DNA of 21,854 bases from Acidothermales bacterium (GCA_017354575.1 JAFMQP010000006.1:1-21854); one strand, 5' to 3'; counted from the first letter of the stretch, positions 1 through 12,395 are shown. Notes: generated by a model from the letters alone, not told the origin. Numbers and translations are program-made.

Positions 1-176
1 GGAGCCATGACGAACATGAGCACGGCGAAACCGGCCTGGCGGAGGACGAGCTCGATGAACCCGATCAGTACGAGCGACACGACGACGAGCCCTAGCCGCA
101 TTCCGGCGACGACTCGCGTCCCCTGCAGCGAATCGCGGAATTCAGGCGTCCAGCGCAGCTCGATCGGCTCGTTCAT
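1..176 (-). CDS. Partial YcxB-like small membrane protein (C-terminus outside window)
   Basis: Reading the minus strand from the ATG at 176 gives an open frame to the window edge, 58 codons, beginning MNEPIELRWTPEFRDSL and followed by a hydrophobic segment (about residues 29-43) and a second one that runs off the edge. The opening resembles that of its upstream neighbour (MDERLDLDWTPRPGDW), which has a YcxB-like domain, so I read the two as tandem paralogues. The start lies 26 bases after the neighbour's stop, which suggests it is the last visible gene of the glgE-treS-mak-glgB operon. The C-terminal domain that would define the family is not in the window, so the family call rests on the paralogy. 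Function unknown; probably an inner-membrane protein with a cytoplasmic C-terminal domain. Confidence 0.6.
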   Translation of the reverse strand, partial: MNEPIELRWTPEFRDSLQGTRVVAGMRLGLVVVSLVLIGFIELVLRQAGFAVLMFVMA

Positions 177-202
177 GGCGCCAGACGGTACAAGGCCGCG
201 GG

Positions 203-700
203 CTAGGGCGTCCGGTGTTGTCCACAGGGTGCGATGTACCGGGTGAGCAGGTCGCGCAGTTCCTGGTGCCGGTCCGCGGGGAACGCGCGCTTGGGGATGA
301 TCATCGACGGGTCGCGACGTCCGGTGCCCATCCGCAGCACGAACGAGTGCCGCAGCTCGTGCCATGCGGCGAAGGCCGACCAGGGGAGCCGTTGCCGCGC
401 GTCCTCGAGAGCCATGTCCACGCCGTCGCCGTCGACGGACGCCTCGATGTGCTGCGACGCCACCGGATTGCGGGAGAACGCGAGGTACGCGGGCAGGTAC
501 GGCAGCAGGTAGGTCGCCGCTGCGAGGACCACCGCGACGGCCGTGAGGGCCACCAGGTGGTTGGTCGCGGCGAACACCGCCGCCACGACGAGGGCGACCA
601 CGAGCAGCCAGCGCCAGCGAACCGCGGGGTACATCGCCGCCATCGCCTCCGGCCAGTCGCCGGGCCTCGGCGTCCAGTCCAGGTCCAGCCGCTCATCCAT
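203..700 (-). CDS. YcxB-like family small membrane protein
   Basis: A 165-residue protein. A short N-terminal stretch (MDERLDLDWTPRPGDW) is followed by two close hydrophobic segments (about residues 32-65) and a soluble C-terminal domain. The latter contains LEDARQRLPWSAFAAWHE, a hydrophobic strand and a conserved IIPKRAFP element. This two-helix plus 'W..f......t.....I.PKRaf' layout is that of YcxB-like proteins, whose function is unknown. I chose the ATG at 700 because it overlaps the end of glgB by 8 bases, indicating translational coupling; a longer reading from 838 would run deep into glgB. Its place behind glucan-synthesis genes suggests co-transcription but does not prove a role in glucan metabolism. 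Confidence 0.75.
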   Translation of the reverse strand: MDERLDLDWTPRPGDWPEAMAAMYPAVRWRWLLVVALVVAAVFAATNHLVALTAVAVVLAAATYLLPYLPAYLAFSRNPVASQHIEASVDGDGVDMALEDARQRLPWSAFAAWHELRHSFVLRMGTGRRDPSMIIPKRAFPADRHQELRDLLTRYIAPCGQHRTP

Positions 701-2876
701 CGGAGTCGGGGACGAACCAGAGCGCGCCGAGCGGCGGGACGGACAGGAGCGTGGACGCGGGCAGCCCGTGGTAGGTCTCGTCGGTCGCGGCGACGCCACC
801 GAAGTTGCCGACGCCGCTGCCGCCGTAGACGTGCGCATCGGTGTTCAGCACCTCCCGCCACCGGCCGGCGCGGGGGAGGCCGAGCCGGTAACCGATGTGC
901 GGCACCGCGGAGAAGTTCACGACGCACGCGAGCACGCCGTCGTCATCCTCGTCGTACCGCAGGAACGACAGCACGTTCCCCACCGAGTCGTCGGCGTCGA
1001 TCCAGCGGAACCCCGCCGCGTCGTGGTCCAGCCGCCACAGCGCCGGCGTCGACGCGTAGAGGTGGTTGAGGTCGCGCACCAGGTCACGTACACCGGCGCG
1101 TTCGGGCTCGTCGAGGTGCGGCCAGTGCAGGCCGTTCTGCTCCGACCATTCGGTGTCCTGCGCGAACTCCCCGCCCATGAAAAGCAGCTGCTTGCCGGGG
1201 TGCGCCCACATGTACGCGTACAGCGCGCGCAGGTTCGCGAGCTTGCGCCACTGGTCGCCGGGCATCTTCCGGTACAGCGAGCCCTTGCCGTGCACGACCT
1301 CGTCGTGCGACAGCGGCAGCACGAAGTTCTCGCTGAACGCGTACATCATCGAGAAGGTCAGCTCGCGGTGGTGGTACTGCCGGTAGACCGGGTCGTGGGC
1401 GAGGTAGCCGAGCGTGTCGTGCATCCAGCCCATGTTCCACTTGAACCCGAAGCCGAGGCCGCCGAGGTACGTCGGCCGCGAGACGCCCGGCCACGACGTC
1501 GACTCCTCCGCGACGGTGGAGACTCCGCGCACCTGCTTGTAGACGGTGGCGTTGGTCTCCTGCAGGAACGCGATCGCGTCGAGGTTCTCCCGGCCGCCGT
1601 ACTTGTTCGGCAGCCACTGGCCCTCGGCGCGCGAGTAGTCGAGGTAGAGCATCGACGCGACGGCGTCCACCCGCAGGCCGTCGACGTGGAACTCGCGCAG
1701 CCAGAACAGCGCGTTGGCGACGAGGAAGTTGCGCACCTCGTGCCGGCCGAAGTCGAAGACGAACGTGCCCCAGTCGGGGTGCTCGCCGAGCCGCGGGTCG
1801 GCGTGCTCGTACAGCGGTGTGCCGTCGAACCGGGCCAGGGCCCAGGCGTCGCGGGGGAAGTGCGCGGGCACCCAGTCGACGAGCACGCCGATTCCTGCCT
1901 GGTGCAACCGGTCGACGAGGTGGCGGAAGTCGTCCGGGCTGCCGAAGCGCGACGTGGGCGCGTAGTACGAGGTCACCTGGTAGCCCCAGGAACCGCCGTA
2001 CGGGTGTTCTGCCACCGGCAGCAGCTCGACGTGCGTGAAGCCCATCTCGGTGAGGTACGCCGTCAGCTGGTCGGCGAGCTCGCGGTAGGACAGCCCCGGA
2101 CGCCACGAGCCGAGGTGGACCTCGTACACCGACATCGGTGCCTGGTGCGGTCGCGTGTCCGCGCGGCGTTCCCGCCAGGCCGCGTCGTCCCACTCGTACG
2201 ACGAATCGAAGACGATCGACGCGGTCTCGGGCGGCTGCTCGGTGGCGAACGCCAGCGGGTCCGCCTTCTGCCGCCACACCCAGTCGTCGCCGAGGATCGC
2301 GTACTTGTAACGGCTCCCGCTGCCGACGTCGGGGACGAACAGCTCCCAGATCCCGCTGCCGCCCATCGACCGCATGGGGTGGGCCTGCCCGTCCCAACCG
2401 TTGAAGTCACCGACGACGCGGACACCCTGGGCGTTCGGTGCCCAGACGGCGAACGACGTCCCGCGCACGGTTCCGAGCGCGGTGTCGTAGGAGTGGACGT
2501 GCGCGCCGAGTACCCGCCACAGCTCCTCGTGGCGGCCCTCGCCGATCAGGTGCAGGTCGATCTCGCCCAGTGTCGGGAGGAAGCGGTACGGCTCGTCGAC
2601 GACCCGGGTCTCGTCGCCGTACGCAACCTCGAGCCGGTAGTCGACGACGTCCGGTACGGGGAGGACGCCGGTGAACACGCCGCCGTGCTCGTGGCCGAGC
2701 GTCGTGCGTACGCCGTCGGCGGTGACGGCGGTCACCGCGGTGGCGCCTGGCCGCAGTGTGCGCACGACGACCCCGCCCGCGCCGGGGTGCGGGCCGAGCA
2801 GGCCGTGCGGGTTGTGGTGGGTGCCGTCGAGCAGCCGCTGCAGGGCATCCTGGTCGGTGACGACTTGGTCAGTCAC
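693..2876 (-). CDS. glgB: 1,4-alpha-glucan branching enzyme GlgB (GH13)
   Basis: About 727 residues, normal for an actinobacterial GlgB. It cuts alpha-1,4 glucan chains and reattaches them through alpha-1,6 links, branching the product of GlgE in the cytoplasm. An N-terminal beta domain is followed by a CBM48-type domain (FAVWAPNAQGVRVVGDFNGW) and the GH13 barrel. Barrel motifs include EVHLGSW, DWVPAHFP, the nucleophile region DGLRVDAVASMLYLDYSR (Asp near residue 400), the acid/base region AEEST (Glu near 455) and LSHDEVVHGKGS. I prefer the GTG at 2876, which has GGGAG just upstream and overlaps the maltokinase stop by 8 bases; a TTG at 2888 is the alternative. Last enzyme gene of the GlgE operon. 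Confidence 0.97.
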   Translation of the reverse strand: MTDQVVTDQDALQRLLDGTHHNPHGLLGPHPGAGGVVVRTLRPGATAVTAVTADGVRTTLGHEHGGVFTGVLPVPDVVDYRLEVAYGDETRVVDEPYRFLPTLGEIDLHLIGEGRHEELWRVLGAHVHSYDTALGTVRGTSFAVWAPNAQGVRVVGDFNGWDGQAHPMRSMGGSGIWELFVPDVGSGSRYKYAILGDDWVWRQKADPLAFATEQPPETASIVFDSSYEWDDAAWRERRADTRPHQAPMSVYEVHLGSWRPGLSYRELADQLTAYLTEMGFTHVELLPVAEHPYGGSWGYQVTSYYAPTSRFGSPDDFRHLVDRLHQAGIGVLVDWVPAHFPRDAWALARFDGTPLYEHADPRLGEHPDWGTFVFDFGRHEVRNFLVANALFWLREFHVDGLRVDAVASMLYLDYSRAEGQWLPNKYGGRENLDAIAFLQETNATVYKQVRGVSTVAEESTSWPGVSRPTYLGGLGFGFKWNMGWMHDTLGYLAHDPVYRQYHHRELTFSMMYAFSENFVLPLSHDEVVHGKGSLYRKMPGDQWRKLANLRALYAYMWAHPGKQLLFMGGEFAQDTEWSEQNGLHWPHLDEPERAGVRDLVRDLNHLYASTPALWRLDHDAAGFRWIDADDSVGNVLSFLRYDEDDDGVLACVVNFSAVPHIGYRLGLPRAGRWREVLNTDAHVYGGSGVGNFGGVAATDETYHGLPASTLLSVPPLGALWFVPDSDG

Positions 2877-4218
2877 TGTCTCCCACAATGCGTTCGATGG
2901 CGTTCATCGGGATACGCAGCCAGCTCGGCCGGTGCCGCGACTCGTACACGACCTCGTAGACGGCCTTGTCGAGCTCGAACGCGTGCAGCAGCGCGCGCTG
3001 CTCGCGCGGGTCGGTATCGGCCTCGTCGGCGTACCCCACGCAGAACGCTTCCCTGTTACGGGCACTCCATTCCCGTGCGCGGTACTCGTGTTGCGGATCG
3101 CCGTACTGCTCGACGAGCAGATGCTCGGCCGCGTAGTCGAACGAACGCAGCATGCCGGCGATGTCCTTCAACGGCGACGTCTTCGCGCGCCGGTACTCGA
3201 GTGGGTGCTCGGGTTCGCCCTCGAAGTCGAGCAGCACCCAGCCGTCGGTCGTGCGCATCACCTGGCCGAGGTGGTAGTCGCCGTGCACCCGCTGCACGGT
3301 GAACGTGTCGACCTGGTCGGGGAACGCGGCGAACCTCTCGTCGATGGCGCGGGCGTGTACGGCGAGGCTCGGCGCCTCGCGCCGTGCCTCGGCGAGGTGC
3401 TCGCGCATCGTGCGGGACAGCTCGGCGGCCGAGCCGGTGGGCTCGGCGCCGAGCGCCTCCGCGAGGTCGTGGTGCACGGCCGCGGTCGCGGCGCCGAGGC
3501 GTTCGGACTCCGCGGCGAAGTCGCCGCCGACCTCGTCCGCGTGCAGGTCCGCCTCGGCGTAGAGGTCGCGGACGCTGCCGGTGGCGAGCAGCCAGCCGTC
3601 GGTGCCCGTGCGCAGGAACCGTTGCAGCAGCCCGAGTGTGGTGGGCTCGGCGTCGACGTCGGTCTCGTACCAGCCGAGCGGCTCGGCGATGTGCGTGGAC
3701 CCCGCCCGGACGAGGGCGAGGTGCAGCTCGAGGTCGGGATTGGTGCCGGTGACCAGGCGGCGGAACGTCTTGAGGATGTACTCCTCGCCGTACACCAGCG
3801 AGGTGTTGGTCTGCTCGTGCGGGATCGCGAGGCTGTGCAGCGTGACGTCGAGCGGCCCGGCCCCCGGTACGGAACGGAACCGCAGCGGACCGACCTCGGC
3901 CTGCCCGGCGACGAGCTCGAGCAGCCGGTCGGTCAGTTCGGAGTCGTGCGCGGCGTCGTAATACGCGCCCCCTTCGCCGTCGCCGATGTGGACGTGGGCG
4001 AGCCGGCCGGTCAGCCGGCTGCGCGTGCCGAGGAACAGCTGGTACCGGTCGGTGCCGCCGGTGTGCTCGACCGAAAGCAGGAGCAGCTGCAGGGAGGGGT
4101 CGCCCGAGACCAGCTCGGTGCGCTGCTCGACCGCGACGCGTTCGATCGTGCGCGCGCCACCGGCGTACCACCGCTGGGTGGGGAGCCATTCCCTCAGCTG
4201 CTTCTCGAACGCATCCAT
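2869..4218 (-). CDS. mak: Maltokinase (Mak/Pep2)
   Basis: A 449-residue kinase of the aminoglycoside-phosphotransferase-like fold. It phosphorylates maltose with ATP to give maltose-1-phosphate, the donor for GlgE. The N-terminal cap has the characteristic LPTQRWYAGGAR (about residues 12-23). YILKTFRRL (about 147-155) carries the ATP-binding lysine. The catalytic loop VHGDYHLGQV (311-320) holds the base Asp314, and LLDFEGEP (329-336) gives the metal-binding Asp331. Spacing is tight: 12 bases after treS, and its last codons overlap the start of glgB. In many actinobacteria mak is fused or next to treS; here it is separate and sits between treS and glgB, which fits coordinated supply of maltose-1-phosphate. 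Confidence 0.96.
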   Translation of the reverse strand: MDAFEKQLREWLPTQRWYAGGARTIERVAVEQRTELVSGDPSLQLLLLSVEHTGGTDRYQLFLGTRSRLTGRLAHVHIGDGEGGAYYDAAHDSELTDRLLELVAGQAEVGPLRFRSVPGAGPLDVTLHSLAIPHEQTNTSLVYGEEYILKTFRRLVTGTNPDLELHLALVRAGSTHIAEPLGWYETDVDAEPTTLGLLQRFLRTGTDGWLLATGSVRDLYAEADLHADEVGGDFAAESERLGAATAAVHHDLAEALGAEPTGSAAELSRTMREHLAEARREAPSLAVHARAIDERFAAFPDQVDTFTVQRVHGDYHLGQVMRTTDGWVLLDFEGEPEHPLEYRRAKTSPLKDIAGMLRSFDYAAEHLLVEQYGDPQHEYRAREWSARNREAFCVGYADEADTDPREQRALLHAFELDKAVYEVVYESRHRPSWLRIPMNAIERIVGDSD

Positions 4219-4230
4219 CGCTACGGGACC

Positions 4231-7916
<3,686 letters not shown>

Positions 7917-7930
7917 CCCGCCAGACGATA
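7917..7930 (-). promoter_or_regulatory. Putative leaderless -10 element of the glgE operon
   Basis: On the minus strand TATCGT (7925-7930, matching the actinobacterial TANNNT -10) lies 8 bases before the chosen glgE ATG, with no convincing purine-rich ribosome site between. This spacing suggests a leaderless or nearly leaderless transcript. No clear -35 box is visible. The 266-base gap between glgE and the divergent transporter gene holds nothing else I can name. Confidence 0.4.
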
Positions 7931-8131
7931 GCGGCCGACGGGTAGTCGGCGCTCGCTCGGCCGTCGTCCTCGAAGCTGTGTTCGATGTCCGGTGGCGTGC
8001 TCGGTCACGCGTACGGTTGCCGGGCCGAAGGGCGCGTCGACGTGGGCCCGTGGTCCGCCGCGCCTCCGTGCGGACGTCCGAGCGCGCGGTTACGGAGACG
8101 AGCGGGTATGGCCGTACGGTCAGCGACACGT

Positions 8132-8137
8132 TACTCT
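8132..8137 (+). promoter_or_regulatory. Possible -10 box for the MHS transporter gene
   Basis: TACTCT fits TANNNT and lies about 45 bases before the transporter ATG at 8183, in the divergent intergenic region shared with glgE. No good -35 box is visible at the expected distance, so this is only a candidate. The ribosome site GGGAG at 8172-8176 supports the chosen start. Confidence 0.25.
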
Positions 8138-8182
8138 CCCGGCACTGGCGGGGGCGTAGCGCGCGAGAGCCGGGAGACGGCA

Positions 8183-9538
8183 ATGGCAGACGCAGCCGAG
8201 ATCAAGGCCGCCGCGGGCGCCGACGAGGCGACCGCGCGGCGCAACCTCCGAAGGGCCGTCGTCGCGTCGACGGTGGGTACCACGATCGAGTGGTACGACT
8301 TCTTCCTCTACGGCTTCGCCTCGGCGACCGTGATCGGTCCGCTGTACTTCCCGTCCAGCCATCCGCTCACGTCCACGCTCGTCGCCTTCGCCACGTACTT
8401 CGGCGGCTTCGCCGCGCGGCCGATCGGGGCGGTCATCTTCGGCCACTACGGCGACCGCGTCGGCCGCAAGGCGAGCCTGATCGCGACGCTGCTCACGATG
8501 GGCCTGGCGACGGTCCTGGTCGGTGTCGTGCCCACGGCGTCGTCCATCGGCATCTGGGGCGGCATCGTCCTCACGGTGCTCCGGGTGATCCAGGGCATCG
8601 GCGTCGGCGGCGAGTGGGGCGGCTCGGTGCTCATGTCCATCGAGTGGGGCCACCGCGGCAGGCGCGGCTTCATCGCGAGCTGGCCGCAGTGGGGCGTCCC
8701 GTCCGGTCTCGCCCTGTCGATCGGGGCGCTCGCGGCGATGCGCGCGATCGCGGGCGCGCAGGGCTTCATGGCGTGGGGCTGGCGGGTGCCCTTCCTCATC
8801 AGCATCGTGCTCGTCGGGGTCGGCCTCTGGGTACGGCTCGGGATCCTGGAGACCCCGGTGTTCGCGCACCTCAAGGAGCAGCGTCAGGTCGTGCGGGCGC
8901 CCGTGCTCGAGGTGCTGCGCCTGCAGTGGCGTGAGGTCGTCCTGACCGCCCTGATCCGCACCGGTCAGCAGGCGCCGTTCTACATCTTCACCACGTTCGT
9001 CCTCACCTACGGCACGGGCGTGCTCAAGTTCTCCGACCAGACGATGTTCAACTACGTCCTCATCGCGTCGGTCGTGTCGATGGTCACGATCCCGCTGTGG
9101 GGATACGTGTCGGACGTCGTCGGCCGCAAACGCCTGTACCTCGTCGGCGCGGCGCTGATGGTGATCTTCTCGTTCGTGTACTTCTTCCTGCTCGACTCCC
9201 AGGTGCCCGGCCTGGTCCTGCTCGCGATCGTGCTGTCGCTCGCCATCCACGACATGCAGTACGGCCCGCTCGGCGCCATCACGGCCGAGGCGTTCACGGG
9301 GAGGCTCCGCTACAGCGGCGCCTCGCTCGGCTACCAGCTCGCCTCGATCACCGCGGGCGGGCCGGCGCCGCTCATCGCCACCGCGCTGCTCGCCCGGTTC
9401 GGCGGGTCGCTGCCGATCGCCGTCTACATGGCGGCGTGCGCGGTGATCAGCGTGATCGCGGTGGCGCTGCTCGCGAACCGGGAGCGGCAGGACATGTCCG
9501 TCGAGTACGCGGACGTGGGCGCGAAGCCCGCCGTCTGA
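8183..9538 (+). CDS. MFS transporter, metabolite:H+ symporter (MHS) family
   Basis: A 451-residue membrane protein with about twelve hydrophobic segments. The first loop carries the MHS-family signature VGTTIEWYDFFLYGFASA (about residues 33-50), and FGHYGDRVGRKASL is the classic MFS motif between TM2 and TM3. Family members import shikimate, alpha-ketoglutarate, citrate, proline/betaine or other small metabolites by proton symport; the substrate cannot be read from sequence. The ATG at 8183 has GGGAG at 8172-8176. Upstream in-frame starts (e.g. 7985) would add a non-conserved arginine-rich extension. The gene stands alone, divergent from glgE and 109 bases before glgP, so I do not link it to the oxalate island. 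Confidence 0.85.
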   Translation: MADAAEIKAAAGADEATARRNLRRAVVASTVGTTIEWYDFFLYGFASATVIGPLYFPSSHPLTSTLVAFATYFGGFAARPIGAVIFGHYGDRVGRKASLIATLLTMGLATVLVGVVPTASSIGIWGGIVLTVLRVIQGIGVGGEWGGSVLMSIEWGHRGRRGFIASWPQWGVPSGLALSIGALAAMRAIAGAQGFMAWGWRVPFLISIVLVGVGLWVRLGILETPVFAHLKEQRQVVRAPVLEVLRLQWREVVLTALIRTGQQAPFYIFTTFVLTYGTGVLKFSDQTMFNYVLIASVVSMVTIPLWGYVSDVVGRKRLYLVGAALMVIFSFVYFFLLDSQVPGLVLLAIVLSLAIHDMQYGPLGAITAEAFTGRLRYSGASLGYQLASITAGGPAPLIATALLARFGGSLPIAVYMAACAVISVIAVALLANRERQDMSVEYADVGAKPAV

Positions 9539-9633
9539 AGGCGAAAGGTCACCGTACGTCGACGATCGGCCCCGGCCCGACCGAGCTCGCGCCACAACGC
9601 CCGCGCCGGTGCATGGGGGTGGACGGCCTTTAC

Positions 9634-9647
9634 TAGGCTTCCCGCCC
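9634..9647 (+). promoter_or_regulatory. Putative leaderless -10 element of glgP
   Basis: TAGGCT (9634-9639) matches TANNNT and ends 8 bases before the GTG at 9648, with no Shine-Dalgarno sequence between. This is the same geometry as at glgE. It supports the GTG as start and suggests a leaderless mRNA. Read by eye only. Confidence 0.4.
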
Positions 9648-12254
9648 GTGAAAGCTATCCGGCGGATGAACGTCCGTACCTCGTTGCCCGAACGCCTGGG
9701 CGCGCTCGGCGCGCTCGTGACCAACCTGCGGTGGTCCTGGCACGCGCCGACCCGTGCGCTCTTCGCGTCCGTCGACCCGCACATCTGGGAGGAAGTCAGG
9801 CACGACCCGTCCGCGCTGCTCGCCGAGGTGTCCGCGGAACGCCTCGCCGCCCTGGCCAGGGACGAGGAGTTCCTCGGCCGGCTCGGTGCCGCGTACGACG
9901 ACCTGAGCCGCTACGTCACCGAGGACCGCTGGTTCCAGTCACTTCCCGACGCGCCCCGCGCGGTCGCGTACTTCTCACCCGAGTTCGGGCTCACCGAGGT
10001 GTTGCCGCAGTACTCCGGCGGCCTGGGCATCCTCGCCGGCGACCACCTCAAGGCCGCGAGCGACCTGGGCGTCCCCGTCGTCGGGCTCGGCCTGCTCTAC
10101 CGGCACGGCTACTTCCGACAGTCGCTCTCGCCCGAGGGCTGGCAGCAGGAGCAGTATCCCGCGGTCGACCCGGCCGGGCTGCCGCTGACGCTCGTCCGCG
10201 GTGCCGGCGGGGCGCCGTTGCGGATCTCCGTCGGGCTGCCAGGCGGGCGCGCCGTACGGGCGCAGATCTGGCAGGCGGAGGTCGGCAGGGTGCCGCTGCT
10301 GCTGCTCGACTCCGACATCGAGGACAACGCGCCCGCCGAACGCGAGGTCACCGACCGCCTCTACGGCGGCAGCACCGAGCACCGGCTGCTGCAGGAGATG
10401 CTGCTCGGCATCGGCGGCGTCCGGGCGATCCGGGCCTGGTGCGAGGTCAGCGGGCATCCCGCGCCGGAGGTGTTCCACACCAACGAGGGACACGCGGGGT
10501 TCCTCGGTCTGGAGCGGATCCGTGAGCTGGTCGCCGACGACGGCCTGGAGTTCGACCAGGCGCTCGAGGCGGTACGTGCGGGCACCGTCTTCACCACACA
10601 CACGCCCGTACCCGCCGGTATCGACAGGTTCCCGAAGGACCTCGTCGCGCGGCACTTCGGCGGCGACAACGGGAGCGACGGCATGCCCGTCGAGCGCATC
10701 CTCGCCCTCGGCGCCGAGACCTACGACGGCGGCGACCCGGACGTGTTCAACATGGCCGTCATGGGCCTGCGCCTCGGCCAGCGGGCCAACGGCGTGTCCC
10801 TGCTGCACGGCCGGGTCAGCCGCGAGATGTTCGGCGGGCTGTGGCCCGGCTTCGACGTCGACGACGTGCCGATCACGTCGGTCACCAACGGCGTCCACGA
10901 ACGCACCTGGGCGGCGGACGAGATGCTCGCGCTCACCCACGCCGACACCCACGACGGTGCCAGGGAGTTCGAGGCGGACGCCTGGCGCGAGATACTCGAC
11001 GGGATCGACGACGCGACCATCTGGGCGACCCGCGCGATCCTGCGCAGGCGACTGGTCGTCGAGGCGCGGCGGCTGCTCAGGCAGTCCGCGACGGGGCGGG
11101 GTGCGAGCGAGGCCGAGCTCCCCTGGGTCGACGACGCCCTCGACCCGGAGGTGCTCACGATCGGCTTCGCCCGGCGCGTCCCGTCCTACAAGCGGCTCAC
11201 CTTGATGCTGCGCGATCGCGACCGGCTGCGCGGCCTGCTGCTGCACCCGGACCGTCCGATCCAGATCGTGATCGCCGGCAAGGCGCACCCGGCGGACGAC
11301 GGCGGCAAGAAGCTGATTCAGGAGATCGTCAGGTTCGCCGACGAGGCGGACGTCAGGCACCGCATCGTCTTCCTGCCCGACTACGACATGGAGCTGGCCA
11401 GGTATCTCGTCGCGGGCTGCGACGTCTGGCTGAACAACCCGTTGCGGCCGCTGGAGGCGTGCGGCACGTCGGGCATGAAGGCGGCGCTGAACGGCGGGCT
11501 CAACCTGTCCGTCCGCGACGGCTGGTGGGACGAGTGGTTCGACGGCGAGAACGGCTGGTCCATCCCCAGCGCGGACAAGAACCCCGATCCGGACCGCAGG
11601 GACGAGCTCGAGGCAGCCGCGCTGTACGAGCTGGTGGAGGAGCAGGTCGCGCCGCGGTTCTACGACCGCGACGACGAGGGCCTGCCCGGCCGGTGGATCG
11701 AGATGGTCCGGCACACGCTGCACGAGCTCGGTCCCCGCGCGTCCGCCAACCGGATGCTCGTCGAGTACGTGACCAGGCTCTACACGCCGGCGTCCGAGGC
11801 GTCGCGTGCCGTCGCCGCCGACGGGTACGCGGCCGCGCGGCGGCTCGCCGAGTGGAAGGACCGCGTCCGCAAGGCCTGGCCGTCCGTCCGCATCGAGCAC
11901 GTCGAGGCCACCGGCTCGTTCGACGGGCCGGAGCTCGGCGGGCGCGTGCCGCTCCGGGCGATCGTCACCCTCGGTGAGCTGGCGCCGGACGACGTCGACG
12001 TGCAGGCCGTGTACGGGCGGCTGGGCGAGTCGGACGAGATCGAGTCGCCCGGCTACCTGTCGCTCGCCACGGCGGAGGCGTACGACGGCGGCCGGTTCCG
12101 CTACGAGGGGGACGTCCCGCTCGACCGCACCGGCGCGTTCGGCTACACCGTCCGGGTGCTGCCGAGGCACGAGCTGCTCGGCAATCCCGCCGAGATGGGG
12201 ATCGTCGTCGTCCCTGAGGCACCGGTCGGGATGACCAACGGCACGCTGCGTTAG
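9648..12254 (+). CDS. glgP: Alpha-glucan (glycogen/maltodextrin) phosphorylase GlgP
   Basis: About 868 residues, the size of the short actinobacterial alpha-glucan phosphorylase branch (GT35). The enzyme releases glucose-1-phosphate from non-reducing ends of alpha-1,4 glucan using pyridoxal phosphate. Seen motifs: LRWSWHAPTRALF near the N-terminus, AYFSPEFGLTEVLPQYSGGL, GDHLKAASDLGVP, FHTNEGHAGFL, FTTHTPVPAGIDRF, NGVHERTW, and EACGTSGMKAALNGGLNLS whose lysine (about 611) is the likely PLP-binding residue. I prefer the GTG at 9648; an ATG at 9666 is an alternative. It sits across a divergent region from the GlgE operon, giving synthesis and breakdown of the same polymer in one locus. Confidence 0.95.
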   Translation: MKAIRRMNVRTSLPERLGALGALVTNLRWSWHAPTRALFASVDPHIWEEVRHDPSALLAEVSAERLAALARDEEFLGRLGAAYDDLSRYVTEDRWFQSLPDAPRAVAYFSPEFGLTEVLPQYSGGLGILAGDHLKAASDLGVPVVGLGLLYRHGYFRQSLSPEGWQQEQYPAVDPAGLPLTLVRGAGGAPLRISVGLPGGRAVRAQIWQAEVGRVPLLLLDSDIEDNAPAEREVTDRLYGGSTEHRLLQEMLLGIGGVRAIRAWCEVSGHPAPEVFHTNEGHAGFLGLERIRELVADDGLEFDQALEAVRAGTVFTTHTPVPAGIDRFPKDLVARHFGGDNGSDGMPVERILALGAETYDGGDPDVFNMAVMGLRLGQRANGVSLLHGRVSREMFGGLWPGFDVDDVPITSVTNGVHERTWAADEMLALTHADTHDGAREFEADAWREILDGIDDATIWATRAILRRRLVVEARRLLRQSATGRGASEAELPWVDDALDPEVLTIGFARRVPSYKRLTLMLRDRDRLRGLLLHPDRPIQIVIAGKAHPADDGGKKLIQEIVRFADEADVRHRIVFLPDYDMELARYLVAGCDVWLNNPLRPLEACGTSGMKAALNGGLNLSVRDGWWDEWFDGENGWSIPSADKNPDPDRRDELEAAALYELVEEQVAPRFYDRDDEGLPGRWIEMVRHTLHELGPRASANRMLVEYVTRLYTPASEASRAVAADGYAAARRLAEWKDRVRKAWPSVRIEHVEATGSFDGPELGGRVPLRAIVTLGELAPDDVDVQAVYGRLGESDEIESPGYLSLATAEAYDGGRFRYEGDVPLDRTGAFGYTVRVLPRHELLGNPAEMGIVVVPEAPVGMTNGTLR

Positions 12255-12261
12255 CGGTCGC

Positions 12262-12291
12262 CCGTCCCGCGTTCGGAGCCGAGCCGGACGG
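12262..12291 (+). terminator. Weak inverted repeat after glgP, possible terminator
   Basis: CCGTCC (12262-12267) pairs with GGACGG (12286-12291) across an 18-base GC-rich loop, 8 bases after the glgP stop. There is no T-run. In GC-rich actinobacteria such hairpins can terminate, but a 6-bp stem with a large loop is weak evidence. Confidence 0.25.
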
Positions 12292-12377
12292 AGTGCACGT
12301 TCCGCGATCGGCGGTTCCAATCGTGCGCGGGATGGGGAAGACTCCGCCGTATACCGCATACGTCGGGGTCTTGCGTT

Positions 12378-12395
12378 CGCGACAAGGGGGTCGCG
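12378..12395 (+). promoter_or_regulatory. Hairpin presenting the ribosome binding site in its loop
   Basis: CGCGAC (12378-12383) and GTCGCG (12390-12395) are perfect inverted repeats. The six-base loop is AAGGGG, the only good ribosome-binding sequence for the ATG at 12396, which follows the stem directly. The structure could modulate initiation, or be a chance result of GC-richness. Confidence 0.3.

Noticed and set aside
2877..2888. TTG start of glgB at 2888
   Set aside because: Possible, but the GTG at 2876 has GGGAG at suitable spacing and gives a tighter overlap with mak. The difference is only four residues.
7917..8183. N-terminal extension of GlgE to 8183
   Set aside because: The extension is arginine/threonine-rich without similarity to the family, and would overlap the divergent transporter's promoter and start. 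Family similarity begins at the ATG at 7916.
8183..9538. MHS transporter as part of the oxalate island
   Set aside because: It is separated from the island by glgP and the 12396 gene, has its own promoter region and belongs to a different transporter family.
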